This document shows, in pieces, positions 1-9,468 of a stretch of 64,000 nt of DNA; position 1 is the first letter of the stretch, and each line of letters starts with the position of its first letter. Under the pieces are notes generated by a model. The model did no database searches. It was not told the origin of the DNA and saw only the letters and a program-made list of their open reading frames with translations. The stretch covers positions 36,145,583 to 36,209,582 of the forward strand of contig NC_088797.1 of the NCBI RefSeq assembly GCF_011386835.1, written 5' to 3'. The position numbers and the translations under genes are program-made. Origin of the DNA: Chrysemys picta bellii. Its lineage: Eukaryota; Chordata; Testudines; Emydidae.

Positions 1-954
1 CCATTGGCGTCAATGGGATTGCACTGGGCAAAAGGCAGAACAGAACCTGGGTTGCCATGCTAATGCGCACAGTTGTACCACATAAAGGAGATCCCAGTTA
101 ATATGGACACCAAAGGCCTGATTCTCCTTTTACACTGGTAAGAATTGGAGTAACTCCACTATGAGAGAGATTGAAACCTCAAGGTTTGAGTTGCCCATCA
201 AAAGCAACCTAGCCTCATAACATAGGGCAATGCCCACAATAAGTCAACATTCCAAAGGTGGCCATTTTCGCAAAAAGAATGAGCTCATGTGAGCAGCAGG
301 GATGTAATCTCTCTCAGCGACTAATCCCCCACCATCCCAACTAAAACAATGGACTATTCATGAGGTCTCGGATTTTAAAATGACATTCAAGTATATTACC
401 AATTTAAGCACTAAAAGAATAACTTAGATTCATTTCCATTATTTTAAAATCAACCTTAAAGAAAATATTTCTTTTGGCAGGAGAATGTTATTTATACTGG
501 TAACATTTTTTCTCCTCAAATTCATAACAAAGGAAGAATGAAGACATTCTATGGAATACTGGGAGGGTGGGGGGGGGGACGGAGGCAAGTGCACATATGG
601 GATATACAGGCATTAGACATTGGAGAGAAGGACAGAAGAGCCTTTTGAGTTAGTGAATGAGATGGACAGATATCCAAGATAGGACATTCGAGGCTAATGT
701 CAGTATGCAGTAGAAACTATAACTAGAGTTTGTCAAAACACAGAATTTCCATCATGTGGGAAAATCTGAGTTCAGAATGTTTCCTCCTGAATGAGGACAA
801 AGTCAAAATCTCAGAATTTTTCATTCCATTAAATATTCTAAACGTATTTCATTTCAACAAGGCAAAAGTGTTTCATTCTGACAATAATACAAACAAGTTG
901 AAAATGTCTTGTCAAAAATTTGTAGATCAGCTCCAGCTGTAACCCTGAGCCAGT
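1..954. other. Unannotated AT-rich sequence
   Basis: No gene or clear repeat is visible. There is a short G run near 571-578. A 70-codon open frame at 730-942 has no recognisable domain and ordinary AT-rich composition, so it is not called a gene. Confidence 0.6.
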
Positions 955-967
955 CAGTTTATTTCAG

Positions 968-1117
968 GTTTCAGAGTAGCAGCCGTGTTAGTCTGTGTCT
1001 GCAAAAAGAAGAACAGGAGTACTTGTGGCACCTTAGAGACTAACATTTATTAGAGCTTATGCTCTAATTAATTTGTTAGTCTCTAAGGTGCCACAAGTAC
1101 TCCTGTTCTTCTTTTTT
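968..1117 (-). mobile_element. Foldback (Penelope-like) retroelement fragment
   Basis: The copy is two inverted arms. The first arm (about 968-1055) reads the family antisense, starting GTTTCAGAGTAGCAGCCGTG. The second arm (about 1063-1117) reads it sense and ends in a pyrimidine run. The arms share the block containing CTTGTGGCACCTTAGAGACT. A 13-bp direct repeat CAGTTTATTTCAG flanks it at 955-967 and 1118-1130, which I read as the target-site duplication. Long, variable duplications and inverted 5' arms fit Penelope-like insertion; that clade assignment is from memory. The apex of the foldback is shorter than in the copy at 45160, so the ribozyme-like core is missing here. Confidence 0.85.
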
Positions 1118-1130
1118 CAGTTTATTTCAG

Positions 1131-1856
1131 GTGCCCACAAATGACATGAGGCCCATTCCTTAAAAGGCTTCCTTATACGAGTAATTTTTACTTATGCATG
1201 TAGTCCCATGGACTGAATATGGCTACACACAAAAAGATTACTCGGGTGCATACGGTGCTGCAGGATCAAGGGCTTGCTTTTAAATGTTTTTACTGGAAAG
1301 AAGTATAGTCAATGTATAGATACAGTATAAAAATGGTATGATATACATGCACTAAAGGGGAAATTCACCCCTATAAAGTGGGCCAGCACAAAGCTTATGC
1401 ATCCCTTAATTCCCACTTGAACCCTACTTTGAGGATTTAAGAGCTGTTTAATTGGCAGACAGCCCTTTTCATCCTAAAGGAACTTATGAAATTATCTATT
1501 TCTATGGCAGGTTTGGAAATAATTGTCCTTCCCTCATGTGCTCTGTTGACTGGGTGGCATATAAAAACTTGTAGTGCCATAGCCCATAGTCTGTGAATAA
1601 ACAGAGCATCCAACCATGATATTAAATTTTTTTGAAGATCATTCAAAAAGGTGAAGTAATCTGGAAAGCACACACTATACAAGAAGTCTAAATGTGTTTT
1701 CATATGCTATATTCTTTTATACCTCTTATGTGTTAGCTTCAACTGCTGGCAGTCAAATTGGTAGCTGTCAGAATCACAAACAGCAGGAGAAAATGAGGAG
1801 GGAAAGATCAGTCTAAGAACACTACCCCTTAAATGCAAGAGAGGATGAAAAAATAA
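1131..1856. other. Unannotated sequence
   Basis: I see no gene or repeat that I recognise. The 88-codon frame at 1437-1703 on the minus strand has no protein-like features. Confidence 0.55.
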
Positions 1857-2201
1857 CACTGGTCTACAATTTTTGAGAAGTCGTCTGCTTCAGAGATAAA
1901 ATGTGTTATTTATTATGTATTTTGATGTGCTGAATTCAAATATGACAATTAAAACAACTGATTGGCTACTGTTTCTAAGATATTTAAGTTTTTACATTTT
2001 ATGTCTATGTATATTGTGTAGATAATAGAGTTTTAATCATAAATTGTAAGCCTAGGTCTTTTCATGTGTTTATGGTTGCTTTACATGATAATATTTCACC
2101 TGTCCTGTTTATGTAACACTTTAAAAATCAGCAAAAGGGTTATATAAATAAAATTGATTATGAAACAAAAGTCAAAAAACTATTATGTACATAGTTTAGT
2201 C

Positions 2202-3889
2202 CTATTCAGTGTCTACTTGGCGCTTCTTGGCTTGTCTCTTGTATTCATTAAATGGAGCATCTCTTGTCACTGTCCAGCAATAGTCTGCAAGCATTGATGG
2301 GCTCCATTTGCCCTGACAGCGTTTCTCCATTGTTCAAATGTCCTGGTGAAATCGCTCACCGTGCTCGTCGCTCACTGCTCCGCAGTTCGGTGGAAAAAAA
2401 TCTAGATGAGAGTGCAAAAAATGTATCTTTAGTGACATGTTGCAACCAAGGTTTTGTATGCCTTGAGGAGGTTTTCCACCAACAACCTGTTGTTGTCTGC
2501 TTTGTTGTTTCCGAGAAAATTTATTGCCACTAATTGGAAGGCTTTCGATGCCGTCTTTTCCTTGCCACGCAGTGCATGGTCAAATGCATCATCTCGAAGA
2601 AGTTCACGAATCTGAAGACCAATAAAGACACCTTCCTTTATCTTAGCTTCACTCAACCTTGGAAATTTTCCATGGAAGTACTTGAAAGCTGCTTGTGTTT
2701 TGTCAATGGCCTTGACAAAGTTCTTCATCAGACCCAGCTTGATGTGTAAGGGTGGTAACAAAATCTTCCTTGATTCAACAAGTGGTGGATGCTGAACACT
2801 TTTCCTCCCAGGCTCCAATGACTGTCGGGGTGGCCAATCTTTCTTGATGTAGTGGGAATCTCTTGCACGACTATCCCATTCGCAGAGAAAACAGCAGTAC
2901 TTTCTGTATCCAGTCTGCAGACCAAGCAAGAGAGCAACAACCTTCAAATCGCCACAAAGCTGCCACTGATGTTGGTCATAGTTTATGCACCTCAAAAGTT
3001 GTCTCATGTTGTCATAGGTTTCCTTCATATGGACTGCATGACCAACTGGAATTGATGGCAAAACATTGCCATTATGCAGTAAAACAGCTTTAAGACTCGT
3101 CTTCGATGAATCAATGAACAGTCTCCACTCATCTGGAGCGTGAACAATGTTGAGGGCTGCCATCACACCATCGATGTGGTTGCAGGCAACAAGATCACCT
3201 TCCATGAAGAAGAATGGGACAAGATCCTTTTGACGGTCACGGAACATGGAAACCCTAACATCACCTGCCAGGAGATTCCACTGCTGTAGTCTGGAGCCCA
3301 ACAGCTCTGCCTTACTCTTGGGTAGTTCCAAATCCCTGACAAGGTCATTCAGTTCACCTTGTGTTATGAGGTGTGGTTCAGAGGAGGAGGATGGGAGAAA
3401 ATGTGGGTCCTGTGACATTGATGGTTCAGGACCAGAAGTTTCATCCTCTTCCTCGTCTGACTCAAGTGAGAATGATTCTGGTGCATCAGGAACCGGCAGT
3501 CCTTCTCCGTGGGGTACTGGGCGTATAGCTGATGGAATGTTTGGATAATGCACAGTCCACTTTTTCTTCTTTGACACACCTTTCCCAACTGGAGGCACCA
3601 TGCAGAAGTAACAATTGCTGGTATGATCTGTTGGCTCTCTCCAAATCATTGGCACTGCAAAAGGCATAGATTTCCTTTTCCTGTTCAACCACTGGCGAAG
3701 ATTTGTTGCACAAGTGTTGCAGCATATGTGTGGGGCTCACCTCTTGTCCTGATCTCCAATTTTGCAGCCAAAATAAAGGTGATAGGCTTTCTTAACCATA
3801 GTGGTTATACTGCGCTTTTGTGATGCAAAAGTCACTTCACCACAAACATAGCAGAAGTTATCTGCACTGTTCACACAAGTACGAGGCAT
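2202..3889 (-). pseudogene. Decayed transposase-like gene, about 560 codons
   Basis: The reading frame starts at an ATG at 3889 (MPRTCVNSADNFC) and ends with TAG at 2202-2204. It is broken three times: TGA at 3737-3739 (codon 51), a one-base frameshift near 2440, and TGA at 2334-2336. The longest intact piece is 2429-3688, 419 codons. Features in the restored numbering: three CxxC pairs (C13/C16, C57/C60, C93/C96) suggesting a zinc-binding N-terminus; an acidic serine-rich stretch about residues 137-155; LFIDSS with D260; CGDLK with D314 followed by a CCFLC pair; HIKLGLMKNFV about 382-392; and DEHGERFHQD near 508-517. The D, D and E positions fit a DDE-type transposase core, which is inference. 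From memory, close relatives are intronless multicopy genes of insects, spiders and Hydra. The low damage suggests a fairly recent insertion. It lies inside the CACTG-ended element. Confidence 0.75.
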
Positions 3890-4026
3890 CTCTGCTCACT
3901 TTGGCTAAACAGAAATGTGTCCCTTTGCAAAATCAAACACTGACAAATAAGAGCGCACGACACTGTATGATTTCTAGAGCTGATATAGGGCAATTTGTTC
4001 AGCAGAGTGATGTAAGCTTCGTTATG

Positions 4027-4107
4027 ATTGCATCATCCATGATTTCTAGGAATACCATGATGCAATTCATATCATGTATGACGCAATACCAGCTTCAGAT
4101 TGCATCA
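4027..4107. promoter_or_regulatory. Cluster of four TGAYGCAAT motifs upstream of the transposase-like gene
   Basis: TGATGCAAT or its one-base variant occurs four times in 81 bp: 4027-4035 (minus), 4058-4066 (plus), 4079-4087 (TGACGCAAT, plus) and 4099-4107 (minus). The cluster lies 138-218 bp upstream of the ATG at 3889. The word matches the known C/EBP-ATF composite site (TGATGnAAn, or TGACGCAA), so it may be a host-factor-driven promoter. Alternatively it is a subterminal transposase binding array. Both readings are inference. Confidence 0.45.
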
Positions 4108-4399
4108 TTCATTGTTTTGCCTAAAAAGCAAGTACTGTCCAAACCCAGTCATAGATTTATTCATAGATCCAGTCAAAGATGTATTTTAGTCATTTCTGGT
4201 TTAAATTGAGATCCCTTCCCTTTATAACTCACTTATCCTCCGCCATTCCAAAGTCAAGGGTCGTATATACTGACCCAATAGCATATCTTGAAAACTAGAG
4301 CCAATCAACAATTTTAAGCATCATTTTCGTTCTCAGTGACCCAGAATTAGTAAAGTTTGACTACATTTATTTCAGAAGCATTTTGGCTGTAGAGCAGTG

Positions 4400-5208
4400 G
4401 GGGGAGGGGGAATTATTTTCTTTTTACTTTTTTTTTTTTTTTTTTTTTTTGCTGGAGGAGAACAACTCTGAACCCAGTTGCTCCTGAGTAGACTGTGCCA
4501 GCTAATGGATTAGTTCTTTCTTTCATACCCTCACCCTCCAGAAACTTGTGATCTCTCCAAAAGCTGCAAGAGAGATTCGTGACTACTCCACCCCATCTCT
4601 CCCCAGGTGTAACCGAAAGGCTACCCAGAATATGAATGAATGACAGGAGAAATGTTTGTTGTAGTTCTCTTATATAATATACAGTATACAAAACACTAAC
4701 CCTTTCCTTCTGGAACTACTGAAACTTGAGATGGACCTGATCCATGAACTTTGGGGGAGGTGTGAATCCCCAACAAAAACCTGGATCCAAATTTTGTAGC
4801 TTTGTTCTGTCTCTTATTGAAAGTAACATGCCTTGTACTTAGCAATTACACGGTCATCAACTCATGAGTTTATCACAAGTCTTGTGATATTTTACATTAT
4901 TCTCAAAGCCCCGTCTCCTGGGGGCCTGTGATTAGGTGAGAGACTCAGCTCTCTTTTTAAAAAGACATATGTTTCTAGCCCTGGTGGTTACACAGAAAAG
5001 CTTGAAATTGTGACTCAGCTAAAACCTAACGGCTCCGAAATTAGCATCCCAAAATCTTTTTTTTTTTTAAAGCAAAAATCTCGTGATTTTTTAAGCCATT
5101 TACAATTGTTTGGGGCCTGACTCATGATTTTTAAATGCATGGGCTTGGTAATACTGCAGTTAACACACACGGGAAGAACATTTGAGAGCCTTATGGAGCT
5201 TCGAATGA
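4400..5208. other. Non-coding stretch with poly-T and an old repeat
   Basis: A run of about 22 T lies at 4429-4450. From about 4850 to 5150 the text has repeated CATGATTTTT/TCGTGATTTTTTAAGCC words, which I recognise loosely as an old interspersed repeat of turtles and archosaurs. No gene is seen. Confidence 0.4.
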
Positions 5209-5296
5209 TATGTTTATACTGAAATCTGGAGGTAAGACTGCAGCATGTGTAGATATACCCAAGCTAGACTGAGTAACAATAGCAGTGAAGCTACAG

Positions 5297-6078
5297 TAGG
5301 GTTACCATACGTCCTCTTTTTCCCGGACATGTCCGGCTTTTCGGCACTCAAACCCCCGTCCGGGGGGAACTGCCAAAAAGCCGAACATGTCCGGGAAAAT
5401 GGCGGCTCTGCTCCTCCCCTGACTCTTCGGCTCTGTTTAAGAGCCGAGCTGCCCGAGCGCTATGGGCTTCAGGCAGCCCCCTTGCCTCCGGACCCCAGCC
5501 GCCGGCTGGGCACTTCCCCTCCCGGGCTCCGGCGGTGCAGGGTCCGGAGGCATGGGGGCTGCCCGAAGCCGGTAGCGCTGGGGCAGCTCGGCTCTTAAAC
5601 AGAGCCGAAGAGTCAGGGGAGGAGCAGAGCCTCCGGCCGCGGCAGCTCTGCTCCTCCCCTGACTCTTCGGCTCTGTTTAAGAGCCTGCGCCACCGGAGCC
5701 CGGGAGGGGAAGTGCCCGGCTGGGGGCACAGGGTCCGGAGGCAAGGGGGCTGCCCGAAGCCTGAGCGCTACCGGCTTCACGGTTTGCCGGGCAGCCTCCA
5801 GACCCTGCGCCCCCGGCTGGGCGCTTCCCCTCCCGGGCTCCAGCTGCGCTGGGGAAGCGCCGGCTGGGGGCGCAGGGTCTGGGGGCTGCCCAGCAAACCA
5901 TGAAGCCGGTAGCGCTGGGGCAGCCCTTTCCGCGTGGCTGGGAGTGGGAGGGGGCGGAGTTAGGGCCGGGTTGAGGCGGGGAAGGGGCGGAGTTGGGCGG
6001 GGCTGGGGGTGGGAAATGGACGGGGCCAGGACCCCGTGGAGGGTCCTCTTTTTTTATTTATTAGGTATGGTAACCCTA
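5297..6078. mobile_element. hAT-type non-autonomous element, 782 bp
   Basis: Inverted ends TAGGGTTACCATAC and GTATGGTAACCCTA are flanked by perfect 8-bp duplications AGCTACAG (5289-5296 and 6079-6086), which is diagnostic of hAT insertion. The interior is very GC-rich, with internal inverted copies of blocks around CTCCCCTGACTCTTCGGCTC. Several open frames cross it on both strands, but they reflect composition rather than coding. Its end motif matches the 122-bp element at 34097. Confidence 0.92.
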
Positions 6079-6160
6079 AGCTACAGCAGTATGTACCCAG
6101 AATCCTGGGCAGGTGGGGCCTGTTGCCATGGCTTCTCTGCTATTAGTACTTGAGTTAGGC

Positions 6161-6656
6161 CAGGGGTTGGCAAACTTTTTGGCCTGAGGGCCACATTGGG
6201 TTCTGAAACTGTATGGAGGGCCAGTGTAGTGTATTAAATTGCTCCCCGTAATAATGTGCTACTTACAGTGTACTACTTACAACTGCCAGTCCTGCTGCTC
6301 TGAGCGGCATGGTAGGGGGGGCGGGGAGTGGGGGGATTGGAGGGGGGGGGGTTGGATGGGTCGGGGAGTATTAGGGAGGCAGTTGGGGGGGGGGTAATAC
6401 TTACAGCTGCCAGTCATGGTGCTCTGTAAGTAGCACATTCCTACGGGGATCAATTTAATACACTACATCCCAGTGGCTCTTGCAGCTGTGTTGCCCGGCA
6501 GGAGCTCACAGCCCCACCTCTGAGAGCGCTGGCAGCACGGCGAGGCTGTGGGGAAGGGGGGACAGCAGGGGAGGGGCCAGGGGCTGGACTCCCCAGCCGG
6601 GAGCTCAAGGGCCAGGCAGGACGGTCCCATGGGCCACCATAGTTTGCCCACCTCTG
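6161..6656. mobile_element. hAT-type non-autonomous element, 496 bp
   Basis: Ends CAGGGGTTGGCAAACT and AGTTTGCCCACCTCTG form inverted repeats. Perfect 8-bp duplications AGTTAGGC lie at 6153-6160 and 6657-6664. The middle has G-rich runs (about 6313-6395) and an inner inverted pair (GTGCTACTTACAG and CTGTAAGTAGCAC). No transposase remains. Confidence 0.93.
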
Positions 6657-6732
6657 AGTTAGGCGGATCGAGGCTAGCTTGGGTATGGCTACACACGCTG
6701 AAGTCTCACCTCACGATTGAAGTGTAGACATA

Positions 6733-7699
6733 ACTTAGGTCACTGGAGATATAAAAAGTGGGAGAAAAGTTAAGGTGCAAGACATGCAAAGCAGAATTGA
6801 GAGCAGATTCCAAGAAAGAGAACCAATCAGACAACACACCATCTACTGTAATTATTTACCCACTTTGTACCGATGTTATGATGCTGAATTAATGTTTTGA
6901 TATGCTCATAGAAATGTGTGGCAAGATCAGCATTACTATCTGCCTGTCAGCCAAATGTGGGCCAATTTATTTCAGAGGAAGGTGGGTCCCTCAAACCAAG
7001 TTTTTGGAAACCTGTAGCTAAGTATACAACTAATCAACCAAATGCTAAACTATAGAATTTTTCACTTGACCAGAGCTCATACTATGATGCTTCTCCAGGA
7101 GGTGCAGCTTTGGAAGCAGTGTTTGCAGTCATGAAGTGATAAGCAGCCCAGCCCCAAATATACCGTAGGTCGGGGAGGGGGAGGTGTTTGGAGGAGGGGA
7201 GGTGGCGGGGTTGTGAGCCACAGCTCAGGTGTAATGTTTCAGTACTTCCCCTCTCTGCAACTCAACCCAAACTAATGAAATGAGTATTTGCCTCACATAT
7301 ACAGAAATTCATCTGTCACTGGGGGATCGTGGAAAATCCCCAGCACAGCAAATCCAAAAAGGGACTCAGTGGGATGATGGGCAGCTGCAAAAAGAAAGAG
7401 ATCTACATATGAATGTGTACACGTGTGATGGGTGTGGGGGGACAAATGCTCACCCTACCCGCAGTGCAGATGGAGGAGCTGGGCTCTGCCTCAACTCCCT
7501 GTCACCCAGCACACCAGGGTGATTGTGGGTCTAAAGGGTGCAGCTGAACCACACTAATGCCAATGCTATGGGGACCTCTCCAACTATACAGCTGGGGGGG
7601 AGAGGGGAGGCTGCACTGGATTTTCCTCACAGAAGCATGAAAGCACATGAGCCTTGACTCAGGAAAACCTCCCTGTTCAGGATAGCACTAAAACACATG
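6733..7699. other. Unannotated sequence
   Basis: No gene or clear repeat is seen. The 80-codon frame at 7280-7522 has no recognisable features. Confidence 0.5.
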
Positions 7700-8933
7700 T
7701 GTGACATTGCAGTCTATATGATTTTATAAAAATTTGATAATGAGTGAATACAATGTAACTGGAATATGCTTCATGCAAAAGGTCTCTTGTAAGGTATCAT
7801 TACAAAGCTTATAATCTACTGAGTGTGGTCATCCTATTTGTATAAAGGTATCACTCTTGTATCTGAAACTAGAAATATGAAATACAATAGGCCCTCAGAG
7901 TTATAATTATGCAAAGTGTGGGCCATTAATGGTGGTTTGGAATCTTAATGGCTCCCATCAACCAGGACAATTGACTGGATGGCTCTGTTTGCAGGCAAGC
8001 CTTTCTGTGAGTCAGGCTGGGAGGAATGAAGGCTTGGCGTCTTAGAGTAACATGAAGAACAGGAGTACTTGTGGCACCTTAGAGACTAACAAATTTATTA
8101 GAGCATAAGCTTTCGTGGACTACAGCCCTCTGAAACCTTAGAGTAACATGTGATCATGTCACATGAACTGAAATCCATCTTTAACCTGGTGCTTTTCCAG
8201 TGGGGGGGAAGGTTGGAAACCCAGAGGGACAAAGGATTCCCGCCTTATGCAAAAGATATATAAAGGGGTGGAACAGAACAAAGAGAAAAGGAACCATCAT
8301 GAAGAATCCCCTAGCTACCAGCTGAGCTGGAACAAGAGCTGTACCAGGGGAAAGAATTGTGCCCAGGCCTGGAAGGTGTCCAGCCTGAGGAAAAAACTTA
8401 CTGAAGCATCTCCATTCAGTTTGATTAGACATAGATTTGCGCATTTTATTTTATTTTGCTTGGTGACTTACTTTATTATGTCTGTTACTACTTGGAACCA
8501 CTTAAATCCTACTTTCTGTATTTAATAAAATCACGTTTTACTTATTGATTAACTCAGAGTATGTATTAATACCTGGGGGAGCAAACAACTGTGCATATCT
8601 CTCTATCTGTGTTTTAGAGGGCAAACAATTTATGAGTTTACCTTCTATAAGCTTTATACAGGGTAAAACGGATTTATCTGGGTTTAGACCCCATTGGGAT
8701 TTGGACATCTGAGTGTTAAAGACAGGGACACTTCGGTTAGCTGCTTTCAGGTAAACCTGCAGCTTTGGGGCAAGTAATTCAGACCCAGGGTCTTTGTTGG
8801 AGCAGACGGGAGTGTCTGGCTCAGCAAGACAGGATGCTGGGGCCCCGAGCTGGCAGGGAAAGCAGGGGTAGAAGTAGTCTTGGCACATCGGGTGGCAGTT
8901 CCCAAGAGGGTTTCTGTGACCCAACCCGTCACA
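7700..8933 (+). mobile_element. Solo LTR of an endogenous retrovirus-like element, 1234 bp
   Basis: The repeat begins TGTGACATTGCAG and ends CAACCCGTCACA, with 5-bp duplications ACATG at 7695-7699 and 8934-8938. A TATA-like ATATATAAAGG lies at about 8256-8266 and an AATAAAATCACG polyadenylation region at about 8524, giving plus orientation with a repeat (R) region of roughly 270 bp. No internal coding region follows, so this is a recombined solo LTR. The sequence matches an LTR I recall as abundant in turtles. A foldback fragment is inserted at 8055-8136. Confidence 0.9.
8055..8136 (-). mobile_element. Short foldback (Penelope-like) fragment inside the solo LTR
   Basis: Only the antisense arm is present, from AAGAACAGGAGTACTTGTGG to the CTTTCGTGGACTACAGCC block. 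Perfect 14-bp duplications CTTAGAGTAACATG flank it at 8041-8054 and 8137-8150. Because the duplication is LTR sequence, this insertion is younger than the LTR. Confidence 0.88.
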
Positions 8934-9059
8934 ACATGCCTTTCTGAAATGGGGCTATTGTGCTTTACAAAACCAATGAAACACAAGGTGCCTAACAAGA
9001 TGACCAAGATTCAAATTTCCACAATGCATCCCGAATACAACCCACTGTATACATTATAT

Positions 9060-9460
9060 CAGTGGTCCCCAAACTGTGGGGTGCGGAGGAACATTTGGGG
9101 GCAGGGAGGAAGCACCACCCAGCCCTGCTCCACCACCAGCTCTGCTCCAGCCCCAGTTCCCTGCCATGGCTCCATTCCCAGCCCTGGTCCCAGGCCTGGT
9201 TCCCAACCATGGCTCCACTTCTGGCCTCACCGTCAGGTGAAGCCCCAGCCTCGGCCCCTGGCTCCAGCCCCGTCCCAGCCTCAGGCCCCAACCACGGCCA
9301 GGCTGTGGCTCTGTTCCCAACTCCGCTCCTGGCCACAGACCCGCCCACAGCTGCAGCCCCTCCTCAACCCCTGGCTTCCAGTCCAGCCCTATCCCCAACC
9401 GCACTGGGGGGGCATAGACAGGGTAAGAGGGGGCACAAGGTAAAAAGTTTGGGGACCACT
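9060..9460. mobile_element. hAT-type non-autonomous element, 401 bp
   Basis: Inverted ends CAGTGGTCCCCAAACT and AGTTTGGGGACCACTG are flanked by 8-bp duplications CATTATAT and TATTATAT (9052-9059, 9461-9468; 7 of 8 match). The interior is a C-rich tract of GCTCC/CAGCCC-type repeats, which creates long spurious open frames on both strands. A second copy lies at 39795. Confidence 0.92.
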
Positions 9461-9468
9461 GTATTATA

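Larger units (their letters stand above)
1857..4399 (-). mobile_element. DNA transposon with CACTG-type inverted ends, decayed
   Basis: The left end at 1857 reads CACTGGTCTACA. The right end, read on the minus strand from 4399, is CACTGCTCTACA. After short unaligned spacers both ends continue with similar text (TGCTTC, GA, ATAAA, TGT), so the inverted ends extend about 40 bp. The roughly 2.5 kb between them holds one intronless gene on the minus strand and AT-rich flanks. I see no convincing target-site duplication (AATAA on the left, GGGGG on the right), so the outer limits are inferred. CACTG ends recall the CACTA/EnSpm and Chapaev groups, but the encoded protein is not one I can place in a named superfamily. 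Confidence 0.6.
5209..6732. mobile_element. Palindromic MITE carrying two nested hAT insertions
   Basis: The outer arms pair: 5209-5265 (TGTTTATACT ... ATACCCAAGCTAG) is the approximate reverse complement of about 6673-6732 (CTAGCTTGGGTATGG ... AGTGTAGACA). Without the two inserts and their duplications the element is about 230 bp, similar to the palindromic MITE at 22433. TA flanks both ends, which may be the duplication. The inserts at 5297-6078 and 6161-6656 each have perfect 8-bp duplications lying inside this element. Confidence 0.7.

Noticed and set aside
3246..3548. Plus-strand frames overlapping the transposase-like gene
   Set aside because: They are shadows of the minus-strand gene, and serine runs mirror its acidic stretch.
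4429..4450. Poly-T as a retrocopy tail of the transposase-like gene
   Set aside because: It lies outside the inverted ends of the element on the 5' side of the gene, so it cannot be its 3' tail.
5245..5903. Open frames of 117 and 122 codons in GC-rich sequence
   Set aside because: They lie in the 782-bp hAT interior with inverted internal copies and have no protein features.
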